A DNA stretch of 64,000 nt from Channa striata (lineage: Eukaryota > Chordata > Actinopteri > Anabantiformes > Channidae), in NCBI GenBank assembly GCA_033026295.1, contig CM065170.1, positions 13,712,040 to 13,776,039 of the forward strand. Reading direction: 5' to 3'. The notes beneath the pieces are model-generated. The model was not told the origin of the DNA. It saw only the letters and a program-made list of their open reading frames with translations, and searched no databases. Within the stretch, counting starts at the first letter, position 1, and every line of letters starts with the position of its first letter. The translations under genes and the position numbers were made by a program. Below are positions 1 through 12,231 of this stretch, piece after piece.

Positions 1-1041
1 TTGTTGGTGGATCATATGCCTGTAGACGAGGTTACTTGGAATATTAGAGTGACCATCCTACTCTGATGATGAAGGGAATACATATTTGCCATGGTCATAT
101 GTTCCCAGGGGCAACATCTTGAGAACAGTGTCCTTTCTGCTTTACATACGGCACTTCAGACTTAAAAATGATCTGGTGTTTTGCACTGTACTGTTTGTCT
201 AGTTGATATCTAGTTGCAACAATGATCCTGATGTTCAGTATCTCAAAGAATGATTTCCTGTTAGTGGGCTATAGTTGTTTGTTAAAACCCTGTTTGACAA
301 ACATTTCCATATTGAATATTAAAAATCAAAATAACAAGTCCTTATAAAGAAGAGCTGGTTAAATTTGCAGATTTAGGTTCAATTTTTCATCAGGTTTGTG
401 CTAAATTTGCAGATGCTCGTGTTGGTATTTTAGTCTGGTAGACATGATTTCACCCACCTTTGACATGCTCAGAATCTGAATTGTAAATTTATATTTATCT
501 CATGCAGTTGTTCAGTTGTTGTTACTCTGTTGTGTGATTTCATCATTCAAAAGTAACCTAGTAGTTTTTGAGATTGCTGTGTGTCATCAAATGCTCTTTG
601 ATGCAACCTGACTAACTGATCTGAAATGTTTCCCTGGATCTTCCAGCCAAACCAGATCACTGCCTGAAGAAGAGCTGTTTTTTCTACCAATTAAACTACA
701 GCATATACAGTAATCTGGTTCTGTGGCATTTAGGGGTTTAGCAAAAAATAAATTAGGGTTCTAAGCTATGTGTTTATATAAGTCAAAATAACAAAAGTAT
801 TTTTTCTAGAAAATTATACATCTCACTGAATCCTCGACTTTATATATAGTCACATAAAATAGCACAGTCCCAAAACATATCCTTGTAGGACGCCACAATT
901 TACAGGTGAGCTTATAGATTTTTGTGGGCCACGTATACTGCATGTAAAATGTTTGATTGTTTGTAAATGTAGGCACAGAATTGGCTTTCGTCTAGTAATA
1001 TTTTCTAATACAAACCTCTGGTGTCTCTTCATCACGTTCAG
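1..1041 (+). other. mdga2: Intron sequence upstream of the first visible mdga2 exon
   Basis: No coding exon is recognisable here. The sequence is AT-rich and unique-looking, and it ends in a splice acceptor (ctcttcatcacgttcag) next to the exon at 1042. It is therefore read as the 3' end of an mdga2 intron. The exons for the signal peptide, the Ig domains and the first part of the fibronectin-III-like domain must lie upstream of the window. The intron call follows from the downstream exon. Confidence 0.75.
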
Positions 1042-1219
1042 ATGGGGCTGCAGCGCTGGTGGGAACAGGAGATCCCTGTGGACGGACCAATCAACAAAGG
1101 AGAGCTGATGACGCACAACCTGACTGAGCTAATAAAGCCTGAATCCTATGAGGTGCGCCTCACCCCCATCACACGTTTCGGGGAGGGTGATTCCACCATA
1201 CGGATTGTCACCTACAGTG
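1042..1219 (+). CDS. mdga2: mdga2 exon: C-terminal part of the fibronectin type III-like domain
   Basis: This is an internal coding exon of an MDGA-family gene, a GPI-anchored Ig/FnIII/MAM protein of neuronal surfaces that binds neuroligins and limits their pairing with neurexins. Reading from 1042 gives 59 codons plus one base. It begins MGLQRWWEQEIP and contains KGELMTHNLTELIKPESYEV and then RLTPITRFGEGDSTI. The YEVRLTP...GEGDST pattern is the last two strands of the FnIII-like fold that precedes the MAM domain in MDGA proteins, and it closely resembles the vertebrate MDGA2 sequence I remember. NLT is a possible N-glycosylation site. The acceptor is ...acgttcag before 1042 and the donor is gtgagt at 1220. 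The exon enters in phase 0 and leaves in phase 1. The first ATG is not a translation start. MDGA2 is preferred over MDGA1 on recalled similarity only; the teleost a/b copy cannot be told. Confidence 0.9.
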
Positions 1220-3149
1220 GTGAGTGCTACACATAGTAGTGAACAAATTCCAGCAATGTCTATATGGAGGACGGCGATTAATCTACTCTGGCAGTATTTT
1301 ATTTGTATTTGTAAAATGGATTAGGGGAGGCAAAGGAGAGCTGAATTCACCTAAAACTTCTACTAACACATGTGGCTGCATAGGTGGAAGAATTGCAGCT
1401 ATAATTTAGATAATGGTATCCTTAAGTTAACTGGAAATACTTTTAATCAGCCCCAGCTCAAGTTTGTGGTGCTGCATTATGACACACGCTTATCAGCACT
1501 GATGAAAATCAGATGTTCACTGTGGTATCAGAAATCATTACAATGATCACGATGATGATGTATTATGTATGATATGTATGAGGCAGAATCAGTAAAAAGT
1601 GAACTCATTAAAATAATTTGACTTGCACCTAACACATCGAGTCATTAGAAGACAGCTGGAAGTCAGCTTGCTTTGCTTCTTTGTCAGTTTGAGCCTAACA
1701 AATGCTGATCAGCTGTTTAATCATCACTTCCTCGTGACCTTTATTGCTCGAGTCAGGTCTATCCTGGACTAGGGCAAAGGCTGACTTGTTTCTGTGCTTG
1801 GGAGATCATCCAGACATCAAAGCATAAGATGAGTCAAACATGGAGTTTGGATCAGCCAACCAGACGGAGCTGGTTAAACATGAGTCATGTTTCGCTTCAT
1901 TCAGTTTTTTTTTTTAATTGTGATTTATTTATACACTTTTTTTGTGCGAGATTGTGTTTGTCAGGAGATGTCGTTGGTCTCCTGAGAATTTTTATAAAAG
2001 TAGCCTTTTCAGTTTTATACTGCAAATATTTTAAAAGGTCCTTAACCCTCCTCAAGCCTCATATGACCTGTCTGACTAAACAAAACCTTACTGTGCTTAA
2101 CCCCAAGACCAGTGAGCAGATAGAACAATGTGACTGCTGTCACAGTGATTCCTTTGCTTGATGTAGATTTTGAACCAGGGATTTAGCCATCGAACAGCAG
2201 CTAGAATTCTATCGTAAAGCTGATGTGCACAATATAGCACGCCAGCCTTGATGTCCTGTGAGGATACATCCACACACACACCGTCTTTCTGCAGAGAACG
2301 AAACTGCAGCCAGCCAGTAGGACAACATACTGGCTGGTTTACAAAAGCCACTGTAGTATCTGCAGTTGCCCTCGCAGTGCTAGTGAATAGGTGCACAGGT
2401 GCTTGAGATTTTTCAGAAACATTTTCAGAAACAAACTGGCCAACTGTTTTCCGTCTATGACTGACTGCTGGGCTCGTTCTGACTGGCACTGCTGCAGTTG
2501 TGAATAATTCAGTTTCACTGCCACTCCAAAGGGAATTTAGAACGAGAGGAAGAGAGAGAGACAGATAAACATTTTTTTCTGCTGTTGTTTTTGTTGTAGT
2601 TTGTGATGATGTGTAGTCTCTGCTAACCCTTGAATTAAATTCCGCTGAATTGAGTCAAATTGAATCAATCAAAATTAAGTAAAGAGAATCGAGGCTAATT
2701 AAGATAGAGAGGCACATAAGGAGAGATTGAGGCAGCCAAGTTGGGACTGAAGAGAAAAGTGAGATATAGAAGAACAAAGTAAGGAAAAATAGGGAAAGAG
2801 AGCCAATGCTGATGTGCGAAATGCCTGCCCAACAAGAGACTGGACTAATTATCACTCTAGGGCTGCTCTGTTCTCCCACACATGGCAGAGCGTCATTGTG
2901 GCAGGCTAATGTAGGTCTGAGCAGAATTCACTCTGTTCAGAGAGCATGTCCCGTAAGACAGCCTGCCTGATGTGTGAAATATAGTCTAGGATCATCCCCA
3001 TTATTGCTTCTCTTTGACTCACTGGGGAGCAGCGACCTGTGGGACATATGTGTAGCTTATCATACGCTGAAATAAATGTTTCTGATTTTGTAATTATGTT
3101 ATGTTATGTTTGTAATTATGATCTGGTTATAATTAATATGGAGTCCTAC

Positions 3150-3372
3150 AGTCCTACAGTTGATGGTTCAATCCTCGGTGCCTCCAGCCACATGTCGAAG
3201 AGTCCTTGAGCAAGACACTGAACCCCTATATAGTTGCTCCCAGTGGGTGTTGGCCGGCTGAATAGCAGCCCCCCCATCAATGTGTGAGTGCGAATGGGTA
3301 AATAAGAAGCACTGTAAAGCGCTTTGAGTACCAATAGGCAGAAAAATGCAGACCTTTTGACCATTTACATTT
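3150..3372 (+). repeat. tRNA-derived SINE-like interspersed repeat, 5' truncated
   Basis: The segment opens with a B-box-like GGTTCAATCCTCGG. It continues with the block cacatgtcgaagagtcct, then gagcaagacactgaacccc, and later gtaaagcgctttgagtacc, ending in accattta. This order of blocks is familiar from a high-copy repeat in teleost genomes, whose 5' end resembles a tRNA. The A-box part is missing, so the copy is truncated. The family name is not certain and hAT-derived MITE annotations of similar sequences also exist. It lies within an mdga2 intron in sense orientation. Confidence 0.65.
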
Positions 3373-4132
3373 TGGTTTTATAGTTCAGTATCTTTGCAAA
3401 AGAAAGATTAAATTAGTTAATCATGTAAGGAATTTTCAGCATTTACATTGCTAAAAGACAAACCCAGAGACACTTGCATCCAGGAGATGGACATTTATAA
3501 CAAATGGCAATCCAGTTATATTTGATGTAAAAAAAAAAATTATTAAAAAACGGCTCTACTGCTTAAGGGATCTCTTAAAGAATCCGAGCAGCAACAGGGA
3601 TTCTGCTGGGAGACCTAATCCAACATTAATAAATACACATATGCCTGAGCACAGAAGCTTAGATAAGTCAATGATACAATAGCTCAGCACATTCAGTAGT
3701 TGCAGTTGCAGTAGAAGAGTGAGTGGAAGTTCTGAGCACAGGGCAAGACATAATCAGGCTGCGAATTGACCCACCTCTTTCCGTTCGTTCCCGAGATCAG
3801 TCTAATTTAACCTTCCCCTAAATTGGAATTTTTGCCTTTATTAGATAGGTGAAGCTGGAGAGTAGACAGGAAGCTGTGTTCATGTAGTATGTCGTCTAAC
3901 TCTTCCACTCCCAGGGCACTATCAGGGTCTGATTGAACTTTGACCCACAAAATCATCAGGTTCTCCAGTGTCCAGAACTGTACGGACAGTTTGAATGAGG
4001 AGGCAGAACTGGCTTCTCATTCAAGAAGTGTTTGCTTCTATACTTTTTATAACTGTAGATAAAATAATACAAGCAGCAGAAAGGGAGAGGAGCTCTTTGT
4101 CGTTAGTGAGTGTGAGGACTGTGACAGAGTTC

Positions 4133-4152
4133 AGTTTACAACTGTAAACTGT
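4133..4152. repeat. Short perfect inverted repeat
   Basis: CAGTTTACA is followed by a 2-base spacer (AC) and then TGTAAACTG, a 9-bp perfect dyad inside the 8.8-kb intron. It may be a chance palindrome or a small hairpin, and no function is inferred. Confidence 0.6.
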
Positions 4153-4575
4153 TTAGCTCCTGTTGTGTTTACAACACCGATTATTGCTTGTTCCCACCTT
4201 ATATCGCCCACTCCACAAAAATAATCTTTGTTCTTTCCCTTATATTCTTTTTCTAATTATTTATACTGTGGGTGAAATGACAGTAAGTAGCATAGCCTTG
4301 TGTTGTCAAACGTGACAAATGGACAAAGTGTTGTGCATTTAAACACAGTCATTACCAGTCCGTGATGGTATTTACGGTATCAAGCAAAACGGTCCTGACA
4401 GTATGGAATGTGCACATTTTTCCTGTATTTGCTGTTATGTCCTCCAGCAATCAAAAAGGCAAAAAGGTCTCTCAGGTGTGAAAGTGCGTTCGTGTCTGTG
4501 TCGGTTCGTATGTCCACAGTGAGGACATGGTGTTTCCTGACTTTCAGTACAGCATGTAGTCACCAGCTTCCCTGC

Positions 4576-4920
4576 TACCAGTGGTGGAAAATAACAATCT
4601 ACAAGTAATTTATTCTTTGCACGTATGGACATGTTTTACATGCCAGTACTACAGTTCTAAAAATCAATTTGACCATCTATGGATGTCAACTAATTTATTA
4701 GAGTAGGACTATTTTGGTTTAAATGCCATATTGGAAAATTATGACTTACAAAGGAAGCTGCTCAAATTGTGCGCCATGTCAGGGAGGAAAACACAGTAGA
4801 AAATATATAGTAGAAAATATCATATATGATGGTCAGTACTTTTAGTTGGAATACTTAAATTATTAATTCTGTACTTACTTACTTTTACTCAAGTACAGTT
4901 TTTAAATACTTGATCCCCCA
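4576..4920. repeat. Degenerate interspersed DNA-transposon-like repeat
   Basis: The stretch starts with agtggtggaaaataac and ends with cttacttttactcaagtac followed by atacttgatcc. This combination (a 'cagtggtggaaagtaac' start and a 'tttactcaagtac' motif) recurs across fish genomes as a small non-autonomous element, possibly hAT-like. No ORF of note and no clear terminal inverted repeats survive, so the boundaries are approximate. Confidence 0.4.
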
Positions 4921-6865
4921 ATGCCTCCTACCTGCCTGAAGCTACCCTGATTATTAATGTATGTCCATGGGAACAAACAACAAACAAAGAAATATGACTG
5001 AAGTGTGTGTTGGCTGTCAGCGTACACACTGCTGTTTACATTGCCTGTCCCTTTTTAATATCAGGTCTCTAAAATCTAAGTGCGACCAAGTTTCTCTGAT
5101 CATTGCCCAATAGGCCAAGTGATCATTCTGATGTACATAAAACTGATGGTAGCAGCTTTTCATAGTTGGCAAGAATGCACAAAAGCGGTTATAGTGTCCC
5201 CAGCTGTAAAATGAGGGATGGTTGTGTCACCAAGCTCCAAAGACACTCTTTTAAATTTTGCTGCAGTGACAAACTCAGCATCTGTTTGCTGTTCCTCATA
5301 ACACCTCTCCCTCTCTCTCTGTCTCTCTGGTTTCCAAGATGGAGGATTTACTGTTTAAGCCTCCTGTCAACCCTCACCGCCGCGCAGTAAAACACTACTG
5401 CTATTTCTTAATATTCCATTTTTATGCAGCTCATAGTGACAGTAAGATGCCTTTCCTGAAGTGAAGACACACTAAATCTCACATCAAATACATTCCCATG
5501 CTCCTGATGATTTCTTCTGCCTGTTATAGCTGAGGTGTCGGGCTGTTACTATTCGGCAAGGTGGTGGTTCAGTGTAATCCCCATCTGAGCTTTTGTTCAG
5601 TCTTGGTCTCGTAGTCCTAGGATTCTCTGAAACACAGATTTCGCAAGTATTACATTTTATTATTCTTGTATGTTTTTAAAAAGCTTTCAGTCAGTGTCTA
5701 TACTTCAGACTTATGAGAAATATGTTTTCAGGTTAAGTTTGATGCCACTTTTAAATTTAAGGCTACTGCCTGCTGCCCATTAGTTTAGCACAAACAGGGG
5801 AAACAGCTCCATTAATTTGGGGGCAGTTCTTCCAAAATTTGAGTCTCTAGTGGCCTGGCATCTACTCCGAGCCAATACGCAAATAAATGTCAAGCTAGAT
5901 ACATTGAGACACAGATTATTTTCCTAATTTGTGAGCTGTAGATGTTTTGGTAAATAGATTTAGATATGCACAGCATATAGCTAGGTGTTTACCTCCTTTT
6001 TTTTAAATTTTATGTCAAGCCAAGCTGTCTAGCTCAAACATTTTTTGAGAAGGTTACAGCGCATAGTCGTACTAATCTTATTATATAACACTGAGCAGAA
6101 TTACAAGCAAGTGTAATTTGTCATCTCGTTGAACTATTCCTTCAAAAAAACATGATACTGCAAGTAATTTTGTTTTTAACAAAGGGAAAACATATTGAAT
6201 ATACATTATTATTAAATGGAGAACACAGAAACTAATATTTGAGAGTCTGAATAGGATGCAGTAGTTGTGAACCATGGTTTAGTATACATGCTCTGGAAAT
6301 CTGTATTCAGTATTCTCTGGACTAAGTTAAATGGTATATATTGAAAAATCGACCACTGCGAACATTTTTTCCACAATAAAACCTGCCACAGCAGCTGGTA
6401 TGCTGTGCCAGTGTACTTTGTCTTTTGTACTTTGGTTGTTCAGGCCTCACATCAGCTGTTACACTCTCACGTGATTCATCGATTGCTGTAACTGGGTGTC
6501 TTTGCTTGAGATACTGTGTTGTGTTGCCCTTTTTTCCGGTGCCATTTTCTGCTGCTTACATTACATACAAACTGTACTGCCACAGTTTGTTGTAGCTCTG
6601 ACCTTTTACACTCATACTGCCTCCTTTTTGGCAGCAGAATCAGCAGCAGCGTTAGTTCTCGCTTTGAGGCATGCTTTGTTGCTGTTATACACAGTCATAA
6701 TGTAAATACATCAACACATTACAATGTCATTAACATTGCGTTATGATAAATTTTCATCACATTAAAGATGATAGTGGTATTATCGTGACTCATATAATGT
6801 GACATACAGTTCCTTCATTAGCAGACTTCTTTTTGGCCGTTTGCATTTCTCACATTTTTCCATGC

Positions 6866-6890
6866 TTATTTATTTATTTATTTATTTATT
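6866..6890. repeat. (TTTA)n microsatellite
   Basis: About six tandem copies of the TTTA/ATTT tetranucleotide are read directly in the sequence within the 8.8-kb mdga2 intron. Confidence 0.9.
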
Positions 6891-9800
6891 GTTCTCTGCT
6901 GAACATTTAAACCAATAAAAAAGCTCATTCGTGTGTCAAATAAGGCTTCAATGCAGCACCCAGATGCAAGGAAATTAAATCACATCGGAAATTATTGTAC
7001 TTTGGTTGGCTGTGTTTGGGTCAAGTTCCTTTGATTAAGATATTTGTGAAGGTCGCAGTGGTATGATGTTACCTGTGTTGTTTTATTCAGGGAGGCATGA
7101 GCTTGGGAAATTACCTTTACCTACACTATTATTATTTTGACTGATGGTTGGAGCTAGGAAGCCATCACAGGGCTTTCTCAGTGCGTCATGGCACCCACCC
7201 AGACCCCTTAAACATGATGGATGAGAATCTAGGAGAGCATGGATTATGCGGCGCTGGGCCACTGTTGTCTGAGGACATTTGGCTGCAGCCGTGGAATTGT
7301 CTACTGCTTTGTAATACAGCTGCAGGCCAGTGGGCAGGGAATCTTGCCAAGATGAGGTCAGTGTTTGTATCTTGAAACGCCTCCGTGGACCGCTGTCCTT
7401 GAGCTTACTTTGTGTTTCAATCAAAATTAGGAGATTTCAACGGAAGGCACCCATGCATCAAGCAGCAGTTTATTTTGTCCTCTCGGCTGGAAAAGTAGAA
7501 ACCAGGAGTCAGACAGCGTGCACCAAATATGTGGGCTAGGTATGTGACCCGTTGTAACCCAGATTTCCAAAGAACTCACTTTACTCCGTGATCGCTGGAG
7601 CTGTTCATCTTTTGAATGATCAGAATTGCATTTCATCCTTGATCATTATTTGAGCATTTGTTAGCTGGAGTGGAGAGCAGAGTGCTGCAGCACAAAAACA
7701 GGCATAGAAATGAAAAGTCTTTGCAGCTTGATTTGGGCTCTTTACACCTTTGCTGCAACAACAGTTCATAATGAGGAGAGGATCTGAGGTCTACTCATAT
7801 TTTCAGGGGCATTAAAAGTAGATAAAGACAAGGCTGTGTTCCCTTATTAACAGAATTTGTGGATTTATGAAAAGAAGGTCAAGGATAGATCTGTCTCAAT
7901 ATGTTTTATTCCTTATTTGTTTTTCATTAAAATTGGAAATTGAATAATGTGTTATTATGGGTTTAAAGGTTATTTTACAATGGCATACGCAGCAGTCGTA
8001 AAGCAGCCTCTGGGCCTACTCTGTGCTCAGCTTGGTTTCCTCGGTGGGGGAAGAGACACTGCTTGAGCGGACACATTCATTTGGACTGAGGCACAGTGCG
8101 TCGACCTGGGGAAGCTGCAGGTGAAGAAAACTGACAACGAAACATATTTTCCTAACCACGGTTTTAGAAGAAAGGGGGAGGCAAGGGCAGCAGGAAGGAT
8201 TTGAGAAGAGGTGAGGAGAGTCGCAGGAAATGGGAAGTAGAAAGGGAAAGAACTAGTGAGCAGGAAGATGAGGAGGGGGAGTCTGAAAGAACAGAGTTTT
8301 GTCAGAAAACCGTGCATCCGTTTCACAAGCCTGCGGCTGTAAGTTGTCATTTAGAACATTTTCTCTGCTACAGCCTAGACGATTCTCTCTTCTCTGCAGT
8401 CCTTTGTTGAAGCCGTGCCACTCTGTGCAGTCCGGTGTAGCTTCAGTAGGATGTACTGAACGTTGGAATGACATTTTTTTTACAATGTGCAACATGAAAA
8501 ATAGTAAAAGTATTCATACGATGTTGGTGTACAGCCTGTTCTTTTCACATTTGTGATTTTTCTTTACAGTGAGGCTTCAGCTGCAGCATTGCAGTTCACT
8601 GAATATTTTATTCAATTGGAAATACAACGGGTCGCTCTCTGTTGCTTTCTCTCTCCCTCGGTCGTTGTGTTTATTTCTCTCTCCCCACATTGCAAGTGAA
8701 CAAGTGGACATACATTTCCATGAACCATACAGCAATAAACAGTAATCACTACTTGAGTTTCTGCTTTTGAAAAGAATAATTCCACGATCGGCACAGAGCT
8801 TCCCCGCTCTCGAACGCATGATTTGTTATTACTCACTTTAATTGCTTGGATTAAAATCAATTCCCCCCATAACAGCACGGTTTCATAAATCACACAGCAA
8901 CATAGTTTTGTGGTAAAGCTGATGTATCGCATCTATTCAGCCGGTCAGCAATCGATCATGAAAATGCCCATGAATCTTCTTGACAGGTTAAATGGTATTT
9001 ACTCTGCAAAAAGTGAAGTGCAGACTAACTGGCTTGTTGCAACTCTGCGTGATACCCTTGACCTTTCTGTGTTTGCTGCAGCAGTAGCCTCTCAAATTAT
9101 CAATGAGGGAAGCATTGGAGCGTGTTTAGGTGGACAGAATGCATAAGAAGCCTTGTATTTCAACATACTCAGCTCCTCAAGGCTTGATCTAAAAGTTTCC
9201 ATAAAAACATAAAAAGGATCAAGGATGGCACAGAAACATGATTAGCAGACACACTTGTGATTATAACTTATTTTTATAATTTATTGGCTTCTAAATGGAA
9301 GTATAAAATAGGCTTACTGCTGGAAATGGAAGTCACCTTGGACAAGAACATCAGCAATGCCGGTAAATGGCAATAATGATAAGCAGTTGCGCCATAAGCT
9401 TATTAAAGTGCTCATGCTGCTCCTCCTAATCCCTCTGTCTTTTACATTTGATAACAGGCTGAGAACAACTGCTGTCACCTTTTTCACTTCAAATGCCAGA
9501 CATCTCTCTTTGTGTCTGCTCACTAATCAATGTCGTGTGTGTGGACTGGTCGATCGCTTTCCCTTTAAGTATATTTTTACTGTGTATGCTGTGAAAACAA
9601 TCGCACTTGACGAAGATGGAGTGTACACATTCTAATATGCTTCCAGTGTTTTAATAACAGAGGAGAATATTTTCAGACGTCCCGTTGGGCCTTTTTCATT
9701 TTGCTCTATGATAGTTGAACAATAGGCAAAGTTTTCGACTATATGCGTGAACTTTTATTAGCTCTGCGCCTAAACCGTAGATGACAGCAGGACGAAAGGT

Positions 9801-10021
9801 TAATAGCTACAGCTACTGTGTAGATGCTTGCGTAGTTTGTTGTGTAACCTGCAGCAAGGCACAAAAAACAGCCACGCTGGGTTTTAAGGTGTGAACGTTT
9901 GAGTGCTTGTACAGCTGCGTGTTCCTCCGTGCACATCTCCGTTTAATTAAGTGTTTTACGTAATGGCAAACAGCTAAGTAATTCTGTACTAACGACTGTC
10001 CCTGGCCTTTCTCTTTCACAG

Positions 10022-10042
10022 CTCCCATCAACCCTCACCTGA
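10022..10042 (+). CDS. mdga2: mdga2 21-nt microexon linking FnIII and MAM domains
   Basis: This 21-base exon lies between the acceptor ctctttcacag and the strong donor gtaagt. Joined to the previous exon, which leaves one base (g), it reads A-P-I-N-P-H-L and leaves one base to complete the following R. Together with the next exon this gives APINPHLREFHC, which matches the linker before the MAM domain of MDGA2 (APVNPHLREFHC in the human protein, as remembered). The exon is in phase 1 on both sides, so skipping it would keep the frame and remove seven linker residues. It is too short for routine ORF or gene finders. The call rests on splice sites, phase and sequence similarity together. Confidence 0.88.
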   Translation, partial: LPSTLT

Positions 10043-12075
10043 GTAAGTAATGTGCACCTCACTTAGCATATCTCTTCATAGAATGAGAGCGCAGTCTGTG
10101 AGAACAGTGGGGAGATTCAAAGTAACTGTACATCCCGTAGAGATCTGACTCTCACATGTCAGACTGCACTGGAAGGTCTTTCTAAGTAGAGCTAAATGGA
10201 GTATGATAAATAAGACTTTCCTTAAGGAATTCTGGGTAAACCTGAATCAGGCTATTTGACATGTTGAAAGCTTTAAATCTCTGCAGGACATTGTGCATTT
10301 TTGATTTTGCATTTGCATGAGATATGCGGGGCTGTGTATGTCCATGAGTGTGCCTGCACGCTTGCTGCCTCGCATTACTTATGCATGCCTCTACGCTGTA
10401 TGTTTTCTTTAATGTTGAGTCCCATTTATGACGCACTTCTTTGTTGAAATTCTACAAATTCACATTATTCACGCTTTGAAAATCCACACTTTATCATTGT
10501 TTGCTGTGCTGCAGTGTGCTGTTGTGCATTGTGGTTTGTTTATTTATTTATTTACATAGATATACTGTATATATCGGTGGGTGTTGGCACAAACATTGCC
10601 AACATAATAACAAACATCCTAATCACCAACATCATTATCCAAATCCCCGAAGGAAATCGTACCTGCACGCCTCCGCTGCCGCCCTCCTTCCTCTCCCTAT
10701 CCTCCAAATCCTCCTATCTCTCCTGGGCACAGGAGGAGAAAACATTTAGTTTAGCTCACAGTGGATGGAGCGTCAGTGTCTAGCGCCAGGAGCTAGACCT
10801 CCATTTAAATCTGCATGCCTGTGAGGATAAGAGTCAAGAGTGCCTGCACTTGGCCCCTCACTCTCCCACTCTCCCACCTCATCCTCGCTCGCTCTCCCTC
10901 CCTCTCTCTCCCTTCCTCTGCCTTGCAGCATCACTGCCCTCTTCCTTCCCTTGGTCCATCCACCCACACTCCACCTCTGTCTCTGTTACCTCCATTACCT
11001 AAGTAAAAGCTGCAGATTCTGCTCCTCTCAAGGTCACCACTCCAAACTGCTCCCAGCTACGTTTTAATAAATCAATGAATATTTATTAGAACACATGCCT
11101 GCATCCTGAATCTAAATGCACTTTTTTACTATCTCTTTGAGGACCCTGCTCAGCAACACCTTGTCCTCTGGCTAGCTGTTTTGCTTTGTTTGTTACATGG
11201 ATTAAATGGGGGTTTTGACACTGTTGATCTTGTCACTACCCCTTCGGTAAACTAAGTGGGTTAGCTCCCCTTGCATGCAATTTCCAGCAATTTATTAGTC
11301 CATTCGTTGTTGCTCCTACATGTGACTGACTGTAACCTTTTTTCCTGAAGTGTGAAAAATCCAGTCTTTTATTCCCTCTCTTCTGCACACTCCCCTAGTT
11401 TGAAAATTGCAGTCAAAGGGGCGTGGAAAGCAACATTGGAGAAAGGAGGGCAGAGGAGGAGAGAAAGGAGAGGGGGAGTACCTAATATCTCGCCCTGCAC
11501 ACCCACTACAGAGGGAATAGGGAGTGATAGTGAGGGACGGAGGTGGTTTCAATTTTAAAAACTGATTACACTGAGTCCTACGAGAGAGACACTGCAAACA
11601 CCCAAGGACAATTACCCCATTTAACTTCTGACCATGAAAAAAGAGAATTATTCAAAGTTAACAGTTCAACAAATGTATACAGTATCCAACAACACCTAGA
11701 AAACCATTACTGCCTCTCACCTGAGGTTGCTGCCGAGTGTTTCTAGGGTGCAGCCCCTCTCTCTGCAGAGACTTCCTTTCTGAACTGAATCAAATACACT
11801 TAGTGACTCCACTGCAGTCAGCGAGGGGTCGCATCTTATTTTAGAAATTTTGTTCACCAGATCGTGTAGTGTAATTAAGACTTGGCTGCTGCACAGTATA
11901 TCCCCCTGAGACACACACACACTCTGGGGAATCTCATAAATATGTACAGAAAGTGTCACACAGCTCACAGATTGTACAGTTACCATGGCTGTACTGTACC
12001 TTCTAGACTGTGTATGTCTCACCCCTGTGTAATGGCGTGCTTGTAAAAGCCTGGTTCTGCTCGGTCACTCATCAG
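10043..12075 (+). other. mdga2: mdga2 intron (about 2.0 kb)
   Basis: This intron lies between the microexon donor gtaagt and the acceptor ...tcactcatcag. No additional coding exon was recognised. It contains a conspicuous polypyrimidine stretch at about 10845-10990, followed by ordinary AT-rich noncoding sequence. Confidence 0.8.
10845..10990 (+). repeat. Pyrimidine-rich (CT/CCT) low-complexity tract
   Basis: About 145 bases are strongly biased to C and T on the + strand (repeated ctctccc, ccctctctctccctt and cttccttccctt blocks), interrupted by the acceptor-like ttgcag at about 10922-10927. The bias makes spurious open frames on both strands. It may be a cryptic splice region or simple low-complexity sequence. 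Confidence 0.75.
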
Positions 12076-12231
12076 GAGAGTTCCACTGCAGCTTCGAGGA
12101 GGAGCCCATCTGCATGTTCACCCAGGACAAGAACGATGATTTTGATTGGACACGGCACAGTGCTGCTACCCGTGATACCAAGTACACACCAAACACTGGG
12201 CCTAGTAGTGACCGCAGTGGCTCCAAACAGG
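12076..12231 (+). CDS. mdga2: mdga2 exon: N-terminal part of the MAM domain
   Basis: The exon completes the R codon and continues EFHCSFEEEPICMFTQDKND, then DFDWTRHSAATRDTKYTPNT and GPSSDRSGSKQ, leaving one base. This is the first third of a MAM domain. It has the first two conserved cysteines (FHC and ICMF), the aromatic/acidic FDWTR core and the TPNTGP...DRSGS motif. MAM domains are extracellular beta-sandwich adhesion modules. Acceptor ...ctcatcag and donor gtaagt flank it, and both ends are phase 1. The NTKYTPNTGP.ADRSGSK-type wording is nearer MDGA2 than MDGA1 as recalled. Confidence 0.93.

Larger units (their letters stand above)
1220..10021 (+). other. mdga2: Large mdga2 intron (about 8.8 kb)
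   Basis: The intron runs from donor gtgagt at 1220 to acceptor ctctttcacag ending at 10021. No further coding exon was recognised. It holds a tRNA-derived SINE-like fragment (3150-3372), a degenerate repeat that starts CAGTGGTGGAAAATAAC (4576-4920), a small palindrome (4133-4152) and a TTTA microsatellite (6866-6890). A purine-rich patch (about 8160-8300) gives long but unconvincing open frames on both strands. The remainder looks like unique noncoding DNA. Confidence 0.8.
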
